Assembly: GCA_012719115.1 (NCBI GenBank)
Contig: JAAYAZ010000087.1
Location: 1 to 16,869, forward strand
Source of the DNA: Dehalococcoidales bacterium
GTDB lineage: Bacteria > Chloroflexota > Dehalococcoidia > Dehalococcoidales > UBA5627
Length of the DNA: 16,869 bases
Direction: 5' to 3'
Below, one piece after another: positions 5,943 through 13,571 of the stretch. A program made the translations under genes and the position numbers. The first letter of the stretch is position 1. Every line of letters starts with the position of its first letter. The notes below the pieces were generated by a model. The model saw only the letters and a list, made by a program, of their open reading frames with translations. It was not told where the DNA came from and made no database searches.

Positions 5943-5971
5943 TTGCCTAATCGGCTGCTTAGAGTTATAAT
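5943..5971 (+). promoter_or_regulatory. Probable ilvE promoter
   Basis: TTGCCT (5943-5948) and TATAAT (5966-5971) are 17 bp apart on the plus strand, 37 bp before the ilvE start codon. The promoter is divergent from that of the DUF134 operon. Confidence 0.65.
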
Positions 5972-6008
5972 CCTAGCTACAAATCTACAAAAAAATAAGG
6001 AGAGTACT

Positions 6009-6920
6009 ATGCCGTCATACGCTTTTTTACGCAATGAATTTATCCCGCTGGAAGATGCCAAGGTCGGCATTATGACACATGCTCTCCATTACGGCACAGC
6101 AGTGTTCGAAGGTATAAGGGGCAACTGGAACGAAGATAAAAAACAGGTTTATATTTTCCGCTTAAAAGAACATTACGAACGTCTGGCGCAAGGCAGCGCC
6201 GTTTTACAGATGGAGCTTCCTTACTCGGTTGAGGAACTGTGCAAAATTACAGTGGACCTGGTAAAAAAAGGTGAGTTTAAGGAAGATATTTATATCAGAC
6301 CGCTCTCATATAAAAGCACCGAAGCGATGGGTGTTCGCCTGCACAACCTGGATAACGACTTTTTGGTCTTCGCTATCCCCTGGGGCAGATATATCGATGT
6401 AGATGCCTGCCGTTGCTGCATATCTTCATGGAGAAGGCCTGCGGATAATGTTATCCCTCCCAGCGCCAAAATAACCGGCTTATACATCAATAATGCTTTC
6501 ACAAAAACGGAAGCCCAATCCAGGGGTTACGATGAGGGAATTATGCTTTCGCAGGACGGTAATGTTTCCGAAGGCAGCGGCGAGAATATCTTCCTGATAA
6601 AGAATGGCAGATTATTTACACCGACCACCAAAGACAGTATCCTAAAAGGAATTACACGCGATACGGTTATGACGCTGGCAAAGAACGAGCTGGGAATCGA
6701 TACCATAGAAAAGAAAATCGACCTGGTAGAGCTCTATGACGCCGATGAATGTTTCTTAACAGGTACTGCCGCTCACCTGACACCCGTATCTGAAGTGGAG
6801 AATAAAAAAATAGGCACGGGAGAGGTGGGAGAAATCACCTTTAAACTGCAAAAATTATACTTCGACGTCATCAAAGGGAAAAATGAAAAGTACATCGACT
6901 GGTGTACCCCTGTTTATTAA
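6009..6920 (+). CDS. ilvE: Branched-chain amino acid aminotransferase (class IV)
   Basis: A 303-residue fold-type IV PLP aminotransferase. It interconverts 2-oxoglutarate/glutamate with the branched-chain amino acids and their 2-oxo acids in the cytosol, the last step of valine, leucine and isoleucine synthesis. Visible landmarks are HALHYGTAVFEGIRG near residue 25-38, RLKEHYERL, IYIRPL, the catalytic PLP lysine Lys154 in SAKITGLYINNAFTKTEA, then EGSGENIFLI and FLTGTAAHLTPVSEVE. The length fits the roughly 300-residue IlvE family. The ATG at 6009 follows AAGGAG; the reading frame is open back to 5907, but that extension has no family counterpart and overlaps the promoter. plsY follows 36 bp later, possibly on the same transcript. 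D-amino-acid aminotransferases share the fold, but the FEGIRG start and overall match favour IlvE. Confidence 0.94.
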   Translation: MPSYAFLRNEFIPLEDAKVGIMTHALHYGTAVFEGIRGNWNEDKKQVYIFRLKEHYERLAQGSAVLQMELPYSVEELCKITVDLVKKGEFKEDIYIRPLSYKSTEAMGVRLHNLDNDFLVFAIPWGRYIDVDACRCCISSWRRPADNVIPPSAKITGLYINNAFTKTEAQSRGYDEGIMLSQDGNVSEGSGENIFLIKNGRLFTPTTKDSILKGITRDTVMTLAKNELGIDTIEKKIDLVELYDADECFLTGTAAHLTPVSEVENKKIGTGEVGEITFKLQKLYFDVIKGKNEKYIDWCTPVY

Positions 6921-6956
6921 AAACAATCAGATAAATTATAATCTGCGGAAATCCCG

Positions 6957-7601
6957 ATGACTGAAGCACTGGCAATTATTATCGGCTATCTCCTGGGCAC
7001 CTTGCCTACCGCTTATGTCGTCACACGACTTTGGGCTAAGCGCGATATCCGCACACTCGGCGGCGGCAATGTCGGTTTTATGAATGTCTTCCGCGAAGTG
7101 GGCATTGCGCCCGCTTTAGTGGTGGTTTTTATCGATATTGCCAAAGGGGTAGCCGCAATCGCCATCGCCAAATGGGGATTAAATACCTCGGATGCCTTTG
7201 TATTGCTTGCCGGTTTGGCTGCAGTAATAGGGCATAACTGGATGCCCTGGCTGAAATTCACCGGCGGCAAGGGTATGGCAACTGCCATCGGAATCATCAT
7301 TACTCTTTTCCTGGCTTACGGCTATCCGCTGCAACTGGGAATATTCATTTTCATCGTGCTTATCCCTATTGTTATCACACATAACGTTGCTCTTTCTATG
7401 GCTCTGGGGCTGATTGCCCTGCCCTTCATCGTGTGGTTCGGTACCCATTCCGCTTTTGCCGCTATTATGGCAGCGGTGCTGTTTATAATCAGCTTTATCA
7501 AGTTTTTACCGACAGCACTGCTTTCAATAAAAAATTCACGGAGGAAAAGGGACCTTGTTTTTGATTCCTTCAAAGGGAAAGATAAGGAAGAAAAACGATA
7601 G
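6957..7601 (+). CDS. plsY: Acyl-phosphate:glycerol-3-phosphate acyltransferase
   Basis: A 214-residue integral membrane acyltransferase that moves the acyl group from acyl-phosphate to sn-glycerol-3-phosphate, the first step of phospholipid synthesis in most bacteria. Several membrane segments are visible, starting with ALAIIIGYLLGTLPTAYVV. The three PlsY signature loops are present: LGGGNVGFMNVFRE (variant of GSGNxGATN, residues 34-47), GHNWMPWLKFTGGKGMAT (91-108) and a late THNVALSMALG segment. The N-terminal loop reads GGGNVGFMN, which departs from the commonest GATN version, but the key Gly and Asn positions remain. A basic, charged tail ends the protein. The ribosome site is weak (GCGGAA), suggesting dependence on read-through from ilvE 36 bp upstream. 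Confidence 0.93.
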   Translation: MTEALAIIIGYLLGTLPTAYVVTRLWAKRDIRTLGGGNVGFMNVFREVGIAPALVVVFIDIAKGVAAIAIAKWGLNTSDAFVLLAGLAAVIGHNWMPWLKFTGGKGMATAIGIIITLFLAYGYPLQLGIFIFIVLIPIVITHNVALSMALGLIALPFIVWFGTHSAFAAIMAAVLFIISFIKFLPTALLSIKNSRRKRDLVFDSFKGKDKEEKR

Positions 7602-7833
7602 CCTGTTCTTGTTTTGATAGACCGTAATATAAGGGGAGATATTCAGAAACCGTAACGGCTGTTTTCCGTTAAAGGATTTGAACTAAAGGAAAATAAAATC
7701 AAACCAAGAGGGTGTAATAGGATGAATTAGAAAAGACCGATGAGCAAAACACCCGTCGAATTATAAGCCCCGATAACCACTCAAGTCTTCTGCAATATAA
7801 CATTTAATAACAGAGTTTTTATACCGGAGGAAT

Positions 7834-7847
7834 CCCGACAGGTCGGG
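7834..7847. repeat. CCCGA-N4-TCGGG palindromic repeat, copy 1
   Basis: Five-base arms with spacer CAGG. Three further copies of the same arms occur at 13300-13313, 13480-13493 and 13558-13571, all non-coding. Confidence 0.7.
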
Positions 7848-7951
7848 TCTCCGGGATGACAGGCTTATTTCGTTATAATGAACTTTCCAAACCATATTAG
7901 TGAATGACTTAGTATTTTGATTAACAATATGAATAATCAAAAGGGTCTATC

Positions 7952-7985
7952 CGACTATATCGATTATAAAAAAATTCGATAGTCG
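7952..7985 (-). terminator. Possible lexA terminator hairpin
   Basis: Immediately after the lexA stop, arms at 7976-7985 and 7952-7963 can pair with a two-base bulge. The T-run of the leftward transcript lies in the loop, not after the stem, so this is not a classical terminator and may serve another purpose. Confidence 0.3.
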
Positions 7986-8639
7986 CTACCCCATCCGGCG
8001 GATGACGGCAATCACTCTGCCCTGCACTTCGACGTTGTCGGGGCTGGCATAAATCGGTCCCATCTGGCTGTTTGCAGGCTGCAGGCGGATTTTACCGGAG
8101 GGCTCGAGGAAGAATTTTTTGAGGGTTGCTTCTTTTTCGGACTTTAACCAGATAGCAGCGGTTTCCCCGTTTTCTACAAAATTTACCGATTGCAGAAGAA
8201 CAATATCTCCATCATTAATGAGGTCTTCAATCATTGAGTTACCCTTGACTTTAAGGGCATAAACCCCTTCCCTGCCGCGGACAATATCGCGGGTAACCTC
8301 GATAGTATCGGCATTGGAGGTAATATCCCAGGTATCGTTATCCGGAACCGGTATCGGCTGACCGGCAGCAATCTGCCCGATGACGGGAACATTAAGATTG
8401 TTTGACGAATCCGGCGGAGAAGGCAGCTCGATACCGCGCGATACTTCTCTGTGTCGGCGGATGGCGCCCTTCTTCTCAAGTATTTTCAGATTGTAGTCTA
8501 CAACGGAGGTCGAGCTTAAACCGCATCCGGCAACGATATCACGCACGCTGGGAGGGAAATTATTCTCCAGCCAGAATTCGCGTATGAATTCAACAATGCG
8601 CTGCTGCTTGCTAGATAATTCCTTTGTCTTCAATTGCAT
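7986..8639 (-). CDS. lexA: LexA SOS repressor/autoprotease
   Basis: A 217-residue LexA. It represses DNA-damage genes and cleaves itself when RecA filaments form. The N-terminal winged helix-turn-helix spans about residues 7-70 (FPPSVRDIVAGCGLSSTSVVDYNLKIL). The cleavage site is Ala92-Gly93 in IAAGQP. The peptidase dyad is Ser135 in KGNSMIEDLI and Lys174 in ATLKKF. Length is slightly above the usual 200-210. The ATG at 8639 has only a weak ribosome site (GTGGGG). Ten bases upstream lies a perfect GAAC-N4-GTTC box overlapping the expected transcription start, which indicates autoregulation. The gene has its own promoter although rpsT lies upstream in the same direction. Confidence 0.96.
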   Translation of the reverse strand: MQLKTKELSSKQQRIVEFIREFWLENNFPPSVRDIVAGCGLSSTSVVDYNLKILEKKGAIRRHREVSRGIELPSPPDSSNNLNVPVIGQIAAGQPIPVPDNDTWDITSNADTIEVTRDIVRGREGVYALKVKGNSMIEDLINDGDIVLLQSVNFVENGETAAIWLKSEKEATLKKFFLEPSGKIRLQPANSQMGPIYASPDNVEVQGRVIAVIRRMG

Positions 8640-8648
8640 AACCCCACA

Positions 8649-8662
8649 AGAACATCTGTTCT
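8649..8662. promoter_or_regulatory. LexA-binding SOS box
   Basis: AGAACATCTGTTCT is a perfect palindrome with core GAAC-ATCT-GTTC, the LexA box type known from Gram-positive bacteria and Chloroflexi. It lies between the lexA -10 element and the lexA start codon. Confidence 0.85.
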
Positions 8663-8665
8663 GTT

Positions 8666-8694
8666 ATTTTAGAACAATAAGCGCACACTGTCAA
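8666..8694 (-). promoter_or_regulatory. lexA promoter
   Basis: Minus-strand TTGACA (8689-8694), 17-bp spacer, TAAAAT (8666-8671). The predicted start point, about 8659, falls inside the SOS box, so bound LexA would block it. Confidence 0.82.
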
Positions 8695-8724
8695 CAAATA
8701 GATGCGAAAATAAGACAAACAAGC

Positions 8725-8746
8725 AGCTGCCGATTAATCGGCAGCT
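8725..8746 (-). terminator. Probable rpsT terminator hairpin
   Basis: AGCTGCCGA and TCGGCAGCT form a 9-bp stem with a TTAA loop, 35 bp after the rpsT stop in the leftward direction. The following sequence is T-rich but interrupted (GCTTGTTTGTCTTA), so termination may be partial. It separates rpsT from the lexA promoter. Confidence 0.6.
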
Positions 8747-8780
8747 TACTGATTATACTGAACCGTTTTGAAAAAGCAGG

Positions 8781-9059
8781 TTACTCGGCAGAAGAAGCTT
8801 TGGCTTTGTTGAGCCTTTTCTCCAGCCTCGATTTGTGGCGTGAAGCGTTATTTGAATGGATAACACCCTTGCCGGCTGCTTTGTCCAGAACACTTGCGGC
8901 AGCTTTTATATCCTGTGACGCTTTCTCATAATCACCGGATGCAATCGACTCTTCCGCCGTTTTTAAGGCGGTTTTTGTCTTACTGGTGTTAATTTTGTTT
9001 ATTGCTCTTCTTTTTAGCGCTTTTCTCTGCTGCTTTTCAGCTGATTTAATATTAGGCAA
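8781..9059 (-). CDS. rpsT: 30S ribosomal protein S20
   Basis: A 92-residue, strongly basic helical protein that binds 16S rRNA in the small ribosomal subunit. It opens with PNIKSAEKQQRKALKRRAINK, the standard S20 start, and contains the later SIASGDYEKASQDIKAA and KGVIHSNNASRHKSRLEKRL segments that define the family. Length is typical. The start codon is TTG at 9059, with GGAGGA upstream. A promoter (9085-9113) and a hairpin (8725-8746) frame it as a single-gene transcript between rel and lexA. S20 genes are often autoregulated at translation, and a weak start codon could matter for that; this last point is inference. Confidence 0.97.
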   Translation of the reverse strand: MPNIKSAEKQQRKALKRRAINKINTSKTKTALKTAEESIASGDYEKASQDIKAAASVLDKAAGKGVIHSNNASRHKSRLEKRLNKAKASSAE

Positions 9060-9084
9060 ATTATTCCTCCTGAATCTGTTTCAC

Positions 9085-9113
9085 ATTATACAATAAAAAT
9101 TATTTTTAGACAA
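9085..9113 (-). promoter_or_regulatory. rpsT promoter
   Basis: Minus-strand TTGTCT (9108-9113), 17-bp spacer, TATAAT (9085-9090), 25 bp before the rpsT start codon. The A/T-rich gap to the end of rel also holds a weak AAAAAG/CTTTTT inverted repeat that could end rel transcription. Confidence 0.75.
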
Positions 9114-9135
9114 AAAGTCAAGCTTTTTAAAAAAT

Positions 9136-11346
9136 TTATTCCATCAAGGGCTTCTGTTTACCGCCTGATTCATCCCCTACACGATTCATATTCAGCACTC
9201 CCCTCACCCCACCGATTCTGGCCAGTATACGACTGAGGTGAGCCAATCCCTTGGTTTCCACTGTCAGAATAATGGTGGTAGTACGGTCATTATGTTCGGT
9301 TACTGTCATGCTCAGTATGTTAACTTTTTCCTCAGCTATGACTGTTGAGACATCGCGTACCAGCCCCACCCTGTCCCAGGCATCCACCTGAATACTGACC
9401 GGATACTGCGCTTCGGTCTGTCCCCACTCCACCTCGATTAACCTTTCCTTTTCATCTTCATTGATTACGTTAAAACAATCACGGCGGTGTATGGTTATAC
9501 CGCGGCTGCGTGTAACATACCCCACTATATCGTCGCCGGGCACCGGATTGCAGCACTGAGCAAGGTTGGTTAAAAGCTCCCCGACACCCAGCACCTGCAC
9601 CTCGGATTTCACCTGTTTTAAGGGCGCTATTTCGGGAATCACACGCGGCTGCTCCTGCTGAGATGCCAGTTTCAAAGCTATACTCTCTACATTTATGCCG
9701 CCATAACCGATGGCAGCCAGAAAATCATCTACATTGGTATATTTGAAATATTTAGCGATGGATTCGCGGTCGGTGTATTTCAAACCCAGTTGCTTTAATT
9801 CCTTGTCCAGAAGTATGCGTCCCTGCTCAATGTTGTCTTCGCGCTCCTGCCTCTTGAACCACTGGCGAATCTTTTCGAGGGCATGTGATGTGCGTACATA
9901 TCCCAGGTGCGAGTTCATCCAGTCCCTGCTTGGTCCCTTATCGCGCTTGGTGGTAATAATCTCCACTACGTCTCCGTTATTTAACTGGGTGTTCAAAGAC
10001 ACCAAACGGTTGTTGACCTTTGCCCCGATACAGCGATGCCCAAGTTCGGTATGAATACGATAGGCAAAATCGAGCGGAGTAGCGCCCTTGGGAAGGTCCT
10101 TTACCTCTCCTTTAGGTGTAAATACGAATACCTGGTCTATAAATATATCGGTCTTGACGGATTCGAGGAACTCTTCAGTTCCGGCAAGTTCGCGGTGCCA
10201 GTCGATTAACTGTCGCAGCCAGCCGATTCTTTCCTCATAAGGTGAATCCTCTTTCTTGCCTTCTTTGTAGCGCCAGTGAGCGGCGATTCCGTATTCATCG
10301 GTATAGTGCATATCACGCGTGCGTATTTGAATTTCAAGCGGAGTGGTCCCGAACGCCATGACTACGGTATGCAGCGATTGATAGCCGTTCGGTTTCGGAT
10401 TAGCAATGTAGTCGTCGAACGCCCCCGGAACCGGATGCCACATACTATGTACGATGCCTACGGCATTGTAACAATCCTGCACTGTGTCCACCAGCACCCT
10501 TAAGGCAAAGAGGTCGTAAATGTCGTTAAATTGCTTGCCCTGCGCCGAATATTTATGTATTTTTTGATGTATGCTGTATAAGTGCTTCGGGCGGCCGGTT
10601 ATTTCCGCGGTAAACCCCATCCTCTCGAACTCTTTCTTAATAACACCGATTACCCTTCCTATAAACTCTTCCCGTTCCTCACGCTTTCCGGCAACCAGTT
10701 TTGCCAGTTGCGCATATCTCTTTGGTTCAAGATAACGGAAAGCCAGGTCTTCCAGTTCCCATTTCAACTCCCATATTCCCAGACGGTGCGCCAGCGGAGC
10801 GTATATATCCATCGTTTCCCGGGCTATATGACGTTGTTTTTCCGCCGGCAATGCCGAAAGTGTACGCATATTATGCAGGCGGTCTGCCAGCTTGATAAAC
10901 ACTACACGCAGGTCTTCTGCCATAGCGACCAGCATTTTTCTCAAGCTCTCAGCCTGCTGCTGGCTGTCGGCAGCGCTGCTCTTGCGGGAAACACCCTCCG
11001 GTAAATGCAAGGAAAGCTGGCTTAACTTGGTAACCCCGTCCACCAGTTTGGCAACTTCGGCGCCGAACTTATTTTCAATCTCGGTAAGTGATATACCGCA
11101 ATCCTCGCATACATCGTGCATTAATGATGCCGCCAGCGTGCTGGCATCCATCTGCAAATCGGTAAGCGTAATCGCCACATGTAACGGATGTTCCAGGTAA
11201 GGCTCCCCCGACTCGCGTAGTTGCCCTTCGTGTGCCTTTTCGGCAAACTTATATGCCTCTTCTACCAGAGAAAGTTTCTCGGGCGGCAGATAAGCGGAGG
11301 CTTTCTGTAATAATTTATTGACCGTTGTGTTTTTTTGTTTTAACAT
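9136..11346 (-). CDS. rel: Bifunctional (p)ppGpp synthetase/hydrolase (RelA/SpoT family)
   Basis: A 736-residue stringent-response enzyme that makes (p)ppGpp from ATP and GDP/GTP and can hydrolyse it. The HD hydrolase domain is intact, with His at HPLHVA and HDVCED around residues 54-82 and DRLHNMRTL near 155, so hydrolase activity is expected. The synthetase domain shows FNDIYDLFALRVLVD and PNGYQSLHTVV. It is followed by TGS (VFVFTPKGEVKDLPKGATPLDFAY), a CC-containing region (LAQCCNPVPGDDIVGYVTRSRG) and a C-terminal ACT domain (YPVSIQVDAWDRVGLVRDVSTV). The length matches long Rel proteins. I prefer the ATG at 11346; an in-frame TTG at 11376 would add ten residues but lies upstream of the likely -10 element. 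No clear ribosome site exists at either. The gene is divergent from hisS. Confidence 0.94.
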   Translation of the reverse strand: MLKQKNTTVNKLLQKASAYLPPEKLSLVEEAYKFAEKAHEGQLRESGEPYLEHPLHVAITLTDLQMDASTLAASLMHDVCEDCGISLTEIENKFGAEVAKLVDGVTKLSQLSLHLPEGVSRKSSAADSQQQAESLRKMLVAMAEDLRVVFIKLADRLHNMRTLSALPAEKQRHIARETMDIYAPLAHRLGIWELKWELEDLAFRYLEPKRYAQLAKLVAGKREEREEFIGRVIGVIKKEFERMGFTAEITGRPKHLYSIHQKIHKYSAQGKQFNDIYDLFALRVLVDTVQDCYNAVGIVHSMWHPVPGAFDDYIANPKPNGYQSLHTVVMAFGTTPLEIQIRTRDMHYTDEYGIAAHWRYKEGKKEDSPYEERIGWLRQLIDWHRELAGTEEFLESVKTDIFIDQVFVFTPKGEVKDLPKGATPLDFAYRIHTELGHRCIGAKVNNRLVSLNTQLNNGDVVEIITTKRDKGPSRDWMNSHLGYVRTSHALEKIRQWFKRQEREDNIEQGRILLDKELKQLGLKYTDRESIAKYFKYTNVDDFLAAIGYGGINVESIALKLASQQEQPRVIPEIAPLKQVKSEVQVLGVGELLTNLAQCCNPVPGDDIVGYVTRSRGITIHRRDCFNVINEDEKERLIEVEWGQTEAQYPVSIQVDAWDRVGLVRDVSTVIAEEKVNILSMTVTEHNDRTTTIILTVETKGLAHLSRILARIGGVRGVLNMNRVGDESGGKQKPLME

Positions 11347-11361
11347 AAGGATTGTACTTTT

Positions 11362-11390
11362 AGTATAAAGGAACAAAGACTGCTTAGCAA
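11362..11390 (-). promoter_or_regulatory. Possible rel promoter
   Basis: Minus-strand TTGCTA (11385-11390), 17-bp spacer, TATACT (11362-11367). The expected start point is about 10 bases before the ATG at 11346, giving a very short leader. Confidence 0.5.
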
Positions 11391-11449
11391 AGTATAATTT
11401 ACATCCTTAACGTATTTTTTATTCCCGCCGGGGATAGACAGGAGATGAA

Positions 11450-12700
11450 GTGTACCAGGCACCGCGAGGAACAGTAGATATTCTACCGGAAGAACAGGTT
11501 TACTGGAGGTATGTTGAGCAGAAGGCTGCTGCCATATGCAGTTTATACGGATATGAACGTATCGATACCCCCACTTTTGAGAATACGAAACTTTTTGCGC
11601 GCGGTATCGGTGACGGAACCGATATCGTAGAAAAGGAAATGTACTCTTTCAAAGACAAGGGAGATAATGATATAACATTAAGACCGGAAGGAACAGCCTC
11701 GATTTGTCGCGCCTATATCGAGCACGGTATGGCGAATCTGCCGCAGCCGGTTAAGCTATACTATCTGACATCGATTTTCAGATACGAAAGGCCTCAAGCC
11801 GGACGTTTGCGTGAGCATCACCAGTTCGGCTATGAAGCTATCGGAGATGCCGACCCGGTCGTAGATACCGAAGTTATCGAAATGGCATGGCGCTTTTTTC
11901 AATCTTTGGGCTTGGAAAAATTGTCTTTGCTTATTAACAGCATCGGCTGTAAGGAATGCCGCCCCAACTATCTGGAAACACTGCGAAAATACTATCAAAG
12001 GCACAGTGACAACCTATGCAAGGACTGCCGGACCAGACTGGAACGGAATACCTTAAGGCTTTTGGATTGCAAACAATCGAACTGCCGGCAATTTGTGAAT
12101 AATGCACCCAAAAGCATTGATTACCTGTGCGAGGACTGCGGGCAGCACTTTAATTTATTACAGAAATATCTTGATAAGATTTGTTTACCTTATTCGGTAA
12201 ATCACAAGCTGGTCAGAGGGCTGGATTATTACACGAGGACTGTTTTTGAGATTCAGCCTGAACTGGAAGGCGGGCAGAGTACCATCGGCGGCGGCGGACG
12301 TTATGACAACCTAATTTCCGAACTGGAAGGCAAGCCCACCCCGGCAGTCGGGTTTGCCACCGGCATTGAGAGAATCATTCTGAACTTAAAAAGAGAGGGC
12401 ATCGCCGCCCCGGCGTTATACGAGCCATCCGTGTTTATAGCCAGTATGGGGGACAATGCCAGAGAGACCGCCGTTAAGCTGTCATCCGACCTACGGAATG
12501 CAGGCATCGGAGTCGTACAATCGACCGGAACCAAGAGCCTTAAAGCACAGCTAAGACAGGCAAATAATCTCCAAATGCAATATGCCGTTATAATTGGCGA
12601 TGAAGAGGTTGCCTCGCAAACGGTTATCCTGAAAGATATGGCGGGTAACTCACAGGAAAACTTACCTGTGGACTGCCTGATTGACAAGCTGAAGGGTTAA
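11450..12700 (+). CDS. hisS: Histidyl-tRNA synthetase
   Basis: A 416-residue class II synthetase that charges tRNA-His. Motifs in order are: APRGTVDILP (residues 4-13), TLRPEGTASICRAY (77-89), motif 2 FRYERPQAGRLREHHQFGYE (110-129), the histidine-binding LVRGLDYYTRTVFE (254-267) and motif 3 region GGGGRYDNLI..AVGFATGIERI (280-309). An anticodon-binding domain follows. The insertion between catalytic motifs carries eight cysteines (C167, C170, C190, C193, C207, C212, C227, C230), suggesting structural zinc. Start is GTG at 11450 with AGGAG just upstream. It diverges from rel, and its TAA overlaps the stop codon of the convergent HIT gene. Confidence 0.96.
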   Translation: MYQAPRGTVDILPEEQVYWRYVEQKAAAICSLYGYERIDTPTFENTKLFARGIGDGTDIVEKEMYSFKDKGDNDITLRPEGTASICRAYIEHGMANLPQPVKLYYLTSIFRYERPQAGRLREHHQFGYEAIGDADPVVDTEVIEMAWRFFQSLGLEKLSLLINSIGCKECRPNYLETLRKYYQRHSDNLCKDCRTRLERNTLRLLDCKQSNCRQFVNNAPKSIDYLCEDCGQHFNLLQKYLDKICLPYSVNHKLVRGLDYYTRTVFEIQPELEGGQSTIGGGGRYDNLISELEGKPTPAVGFATGIERIILNLKREGIAAPALYEPSVFIASMGDNARETAVKLSSDLRNAGIGVVQSTGTKSLKAQLRQANNLQMQYAVIIGDEEVASQTVILKDMAGNSQENLPVDCLIDKLKG

Positions 12701-13170
12701 AAACACTCCGCCAGCTTTTTATAGGTAGCGGGAAGCGATTCGTTTACCACCCTGATATCAGCCAAAACCGGCATAAAATTGTTATCGCCGTTCCAGCGCG
12801 GAACGATATGTGTATGTATGTGTTTATCGATGCCGGCTCCGGCTACCCTTCCCAGATTCATCCCCACATTGAAGCCGTCGGGAGTGGAAACCTTTTTTAG
12901 TGTGGTTATGCATTTACGCACCAGCTCATAATGCTCCAGAAGTTCCTCGGCTGTTAAATCCTCGGGAGTGGATAAATGCTTAAACGGGACTACCATCAGG
13001 TGCCCCGGATTATACGGATAGCAGTTCAATATGACGAAATTGTGCTTTTCGCGGTGGAGGATATAATTCTCCGAGTCGTTATTTTCAAGTGGTTTCTGAC
13101 AGAATATACAGCCCTCTTTATCGACTTTTTTGATATATTCCATACGCCACGGCGCCCACAGATTTTCCAT
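12697..13170 (-). CDS. HIT family hydrolase/nucleotide phosphorylase (Ap4A-phosphorylase-like)
   Basis: A 157-residue histidine-triad protein. The triad HIHTHIVPRW (His117, His119, His121) is intact, with His119 the expected nucleophile. Upstream are the CIFC pair (Cys21, Cys24), which with later histidines can bind zinc in this subgroup, and the family segment NCYPYNPGHLMVVPFKH (49-65). The N-terminal LWAPWRMEYI is characteristic of the Ap4A phosphorylase-like branch. Likely substrates are dinucleoside polyphosphates or AMP esters. The ATG at 13170 follows AAGGAGAG and a good promoter (13198-13226). Its stop overlaps that of hisS (shared TTAA), leaving no room for a terminator between the convergent genes. 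Confidence 0.93.
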   Translation of the reverse strand: MENLWAPWRMEYIKKVDKEGCIFCQKPLENNDSENYILHREKHNFVILNCYPYNPGHLMVVPFKHLSTPEDLTAEELLEHYELVRKCITTLKKVSTPDGFNVGMNLGRVAGAGIDKHIHTHIVPRWNGDNNFMPVLADIRVVNESLPATYKKLAECF

Positions 13171-13197
13171 AATGCTCTCCTTAAAGATTATGATGCT

Positions 13198-13226
13198 ATT
13201 GTAATTAGAATAATAGCAAAGGTCAA
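13198..13226 (-). promoter_or_regulatory. HIT-family gene promoter
   Basis: Minus-strand TTGACC (13221-13226), 17-bp spacer, TACAAT (13198-13203), 27 bp before the HIT start codon. Confidence 0.72.
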
Positions 13227-13299
13227 AGACCCACCTGTACTACCATTGCGAGGAGGCCTGACCAAGCCGTTCGTGGATGAGCCTGTCGAACCACGCAGC

Positions 13300-13313
13300 C
13301 CCGATACGTCGGG
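13300..13313. repeat. CCCGA-N4-TCGGG palindromic repeat, copy 2
   Basis: Arms CCCGA and TCGGG with spacer TACG, just right of the CGTGG/CCACG arms at 13272-13295. Confidence 0.7.
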
Positions 13314-13425
13314 ACTCGAACCATAACGGCGGCAAATATCGAATTGCATTGAGATACTTCGCTGCACTCAGTATGACAAATAAATTGATTGCCAATGAAC
13401 GTCTGCCTTGATATATTCGTATGGC

Positions 13426-13444
13426 GGACGGGCAATGCCCGTCC
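13426..13444. repeat. GGACGGGCA/TGCCCGTCC inverted repeat
   Basis: Nine-base arms around a single central A. The surrounding words (GGCGG..CCCGTCCCTAC) resemble a dispersed repeat seen in many environmental bacteria. Confidence 0.65.
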
Positions 13445-13469
13445 CTACAGGGTTAACGATTAAATTGTC

Positions 13470-13503
13470 ATTCTGGAATCCCGATGAATCGGGATTCCAG
13501 AAT
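13470..13503. repeat. 34-bp near-perfect palindrome
   Basis: ATTCTGGAATCCCGAT and its exact reverse complement are separated by GA only. All 16 pairs match, and the unit contains CCCGA-N4-TCGGG copy 3 (13480-13493) at its centre. No T-run follows on either strand, so it is not a normal terminator. Confidence 0.85.
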
Positions 13504-13531
13504 CCGGGGAATGGGAGGAAGGCAAAAAACG

Positions 13532-13549
13532 GCTTCCCTCGGGGGAAGC
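13532..13549. repeat. GCTTCCC/GGGAAGC hairpin
   Basis: Seven-base arms with a TCGG loop, between the 34-bp palindrome and repeat copy 4. Confidence 0.65.
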
Positions 13550-13557
13550 TGTCGAGC

Positions 13558-13571
13558 CCCGATCGGTCGGG
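13558..13571. repeat. CCCGA-N4-TCGGG palindromic repeat, copy 4
   Basis: Arms CCCGA and TCGGG with spacer TCGG; followed by GACGAAACTGATGAGGGA. Confidence 0.7.

Larger units (their letters stand above)
7602..7985. other. Gene-free stretch between convergent plsY and lexA
   Basis: I see no credible gene in these 384 bp, and no tRNA. The region holds one CCCGA-N4-TCGGG repeat unit (7834-7847) followed by TCTCCGGGATGACAG, a form common in dispersed repeats. It also holds an AT-rich inverted repeat (TTTTGATTA 7915-7923 with TAATCAAAA 7934-7942) and the imperfect hairpin next to lexA (7952-7985). Confidence 0.6.

Noticed and set aside
5907..6008. 34-residue N-terminal extension of IlvE
   Set aside because: It covers the ilvE promoter and the AAGGAG site; the family begins at the MPSYAFLRNEFIP segment from 6009.
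7915..7942. AT-rich inverted repeat TTTTGATTA/TAATCAAAA as plsY terminator
   Set aside because: It lies over 300 bp after plsY, has a weak A/T stem and no T-run following it, so I mention it only as a repeat.
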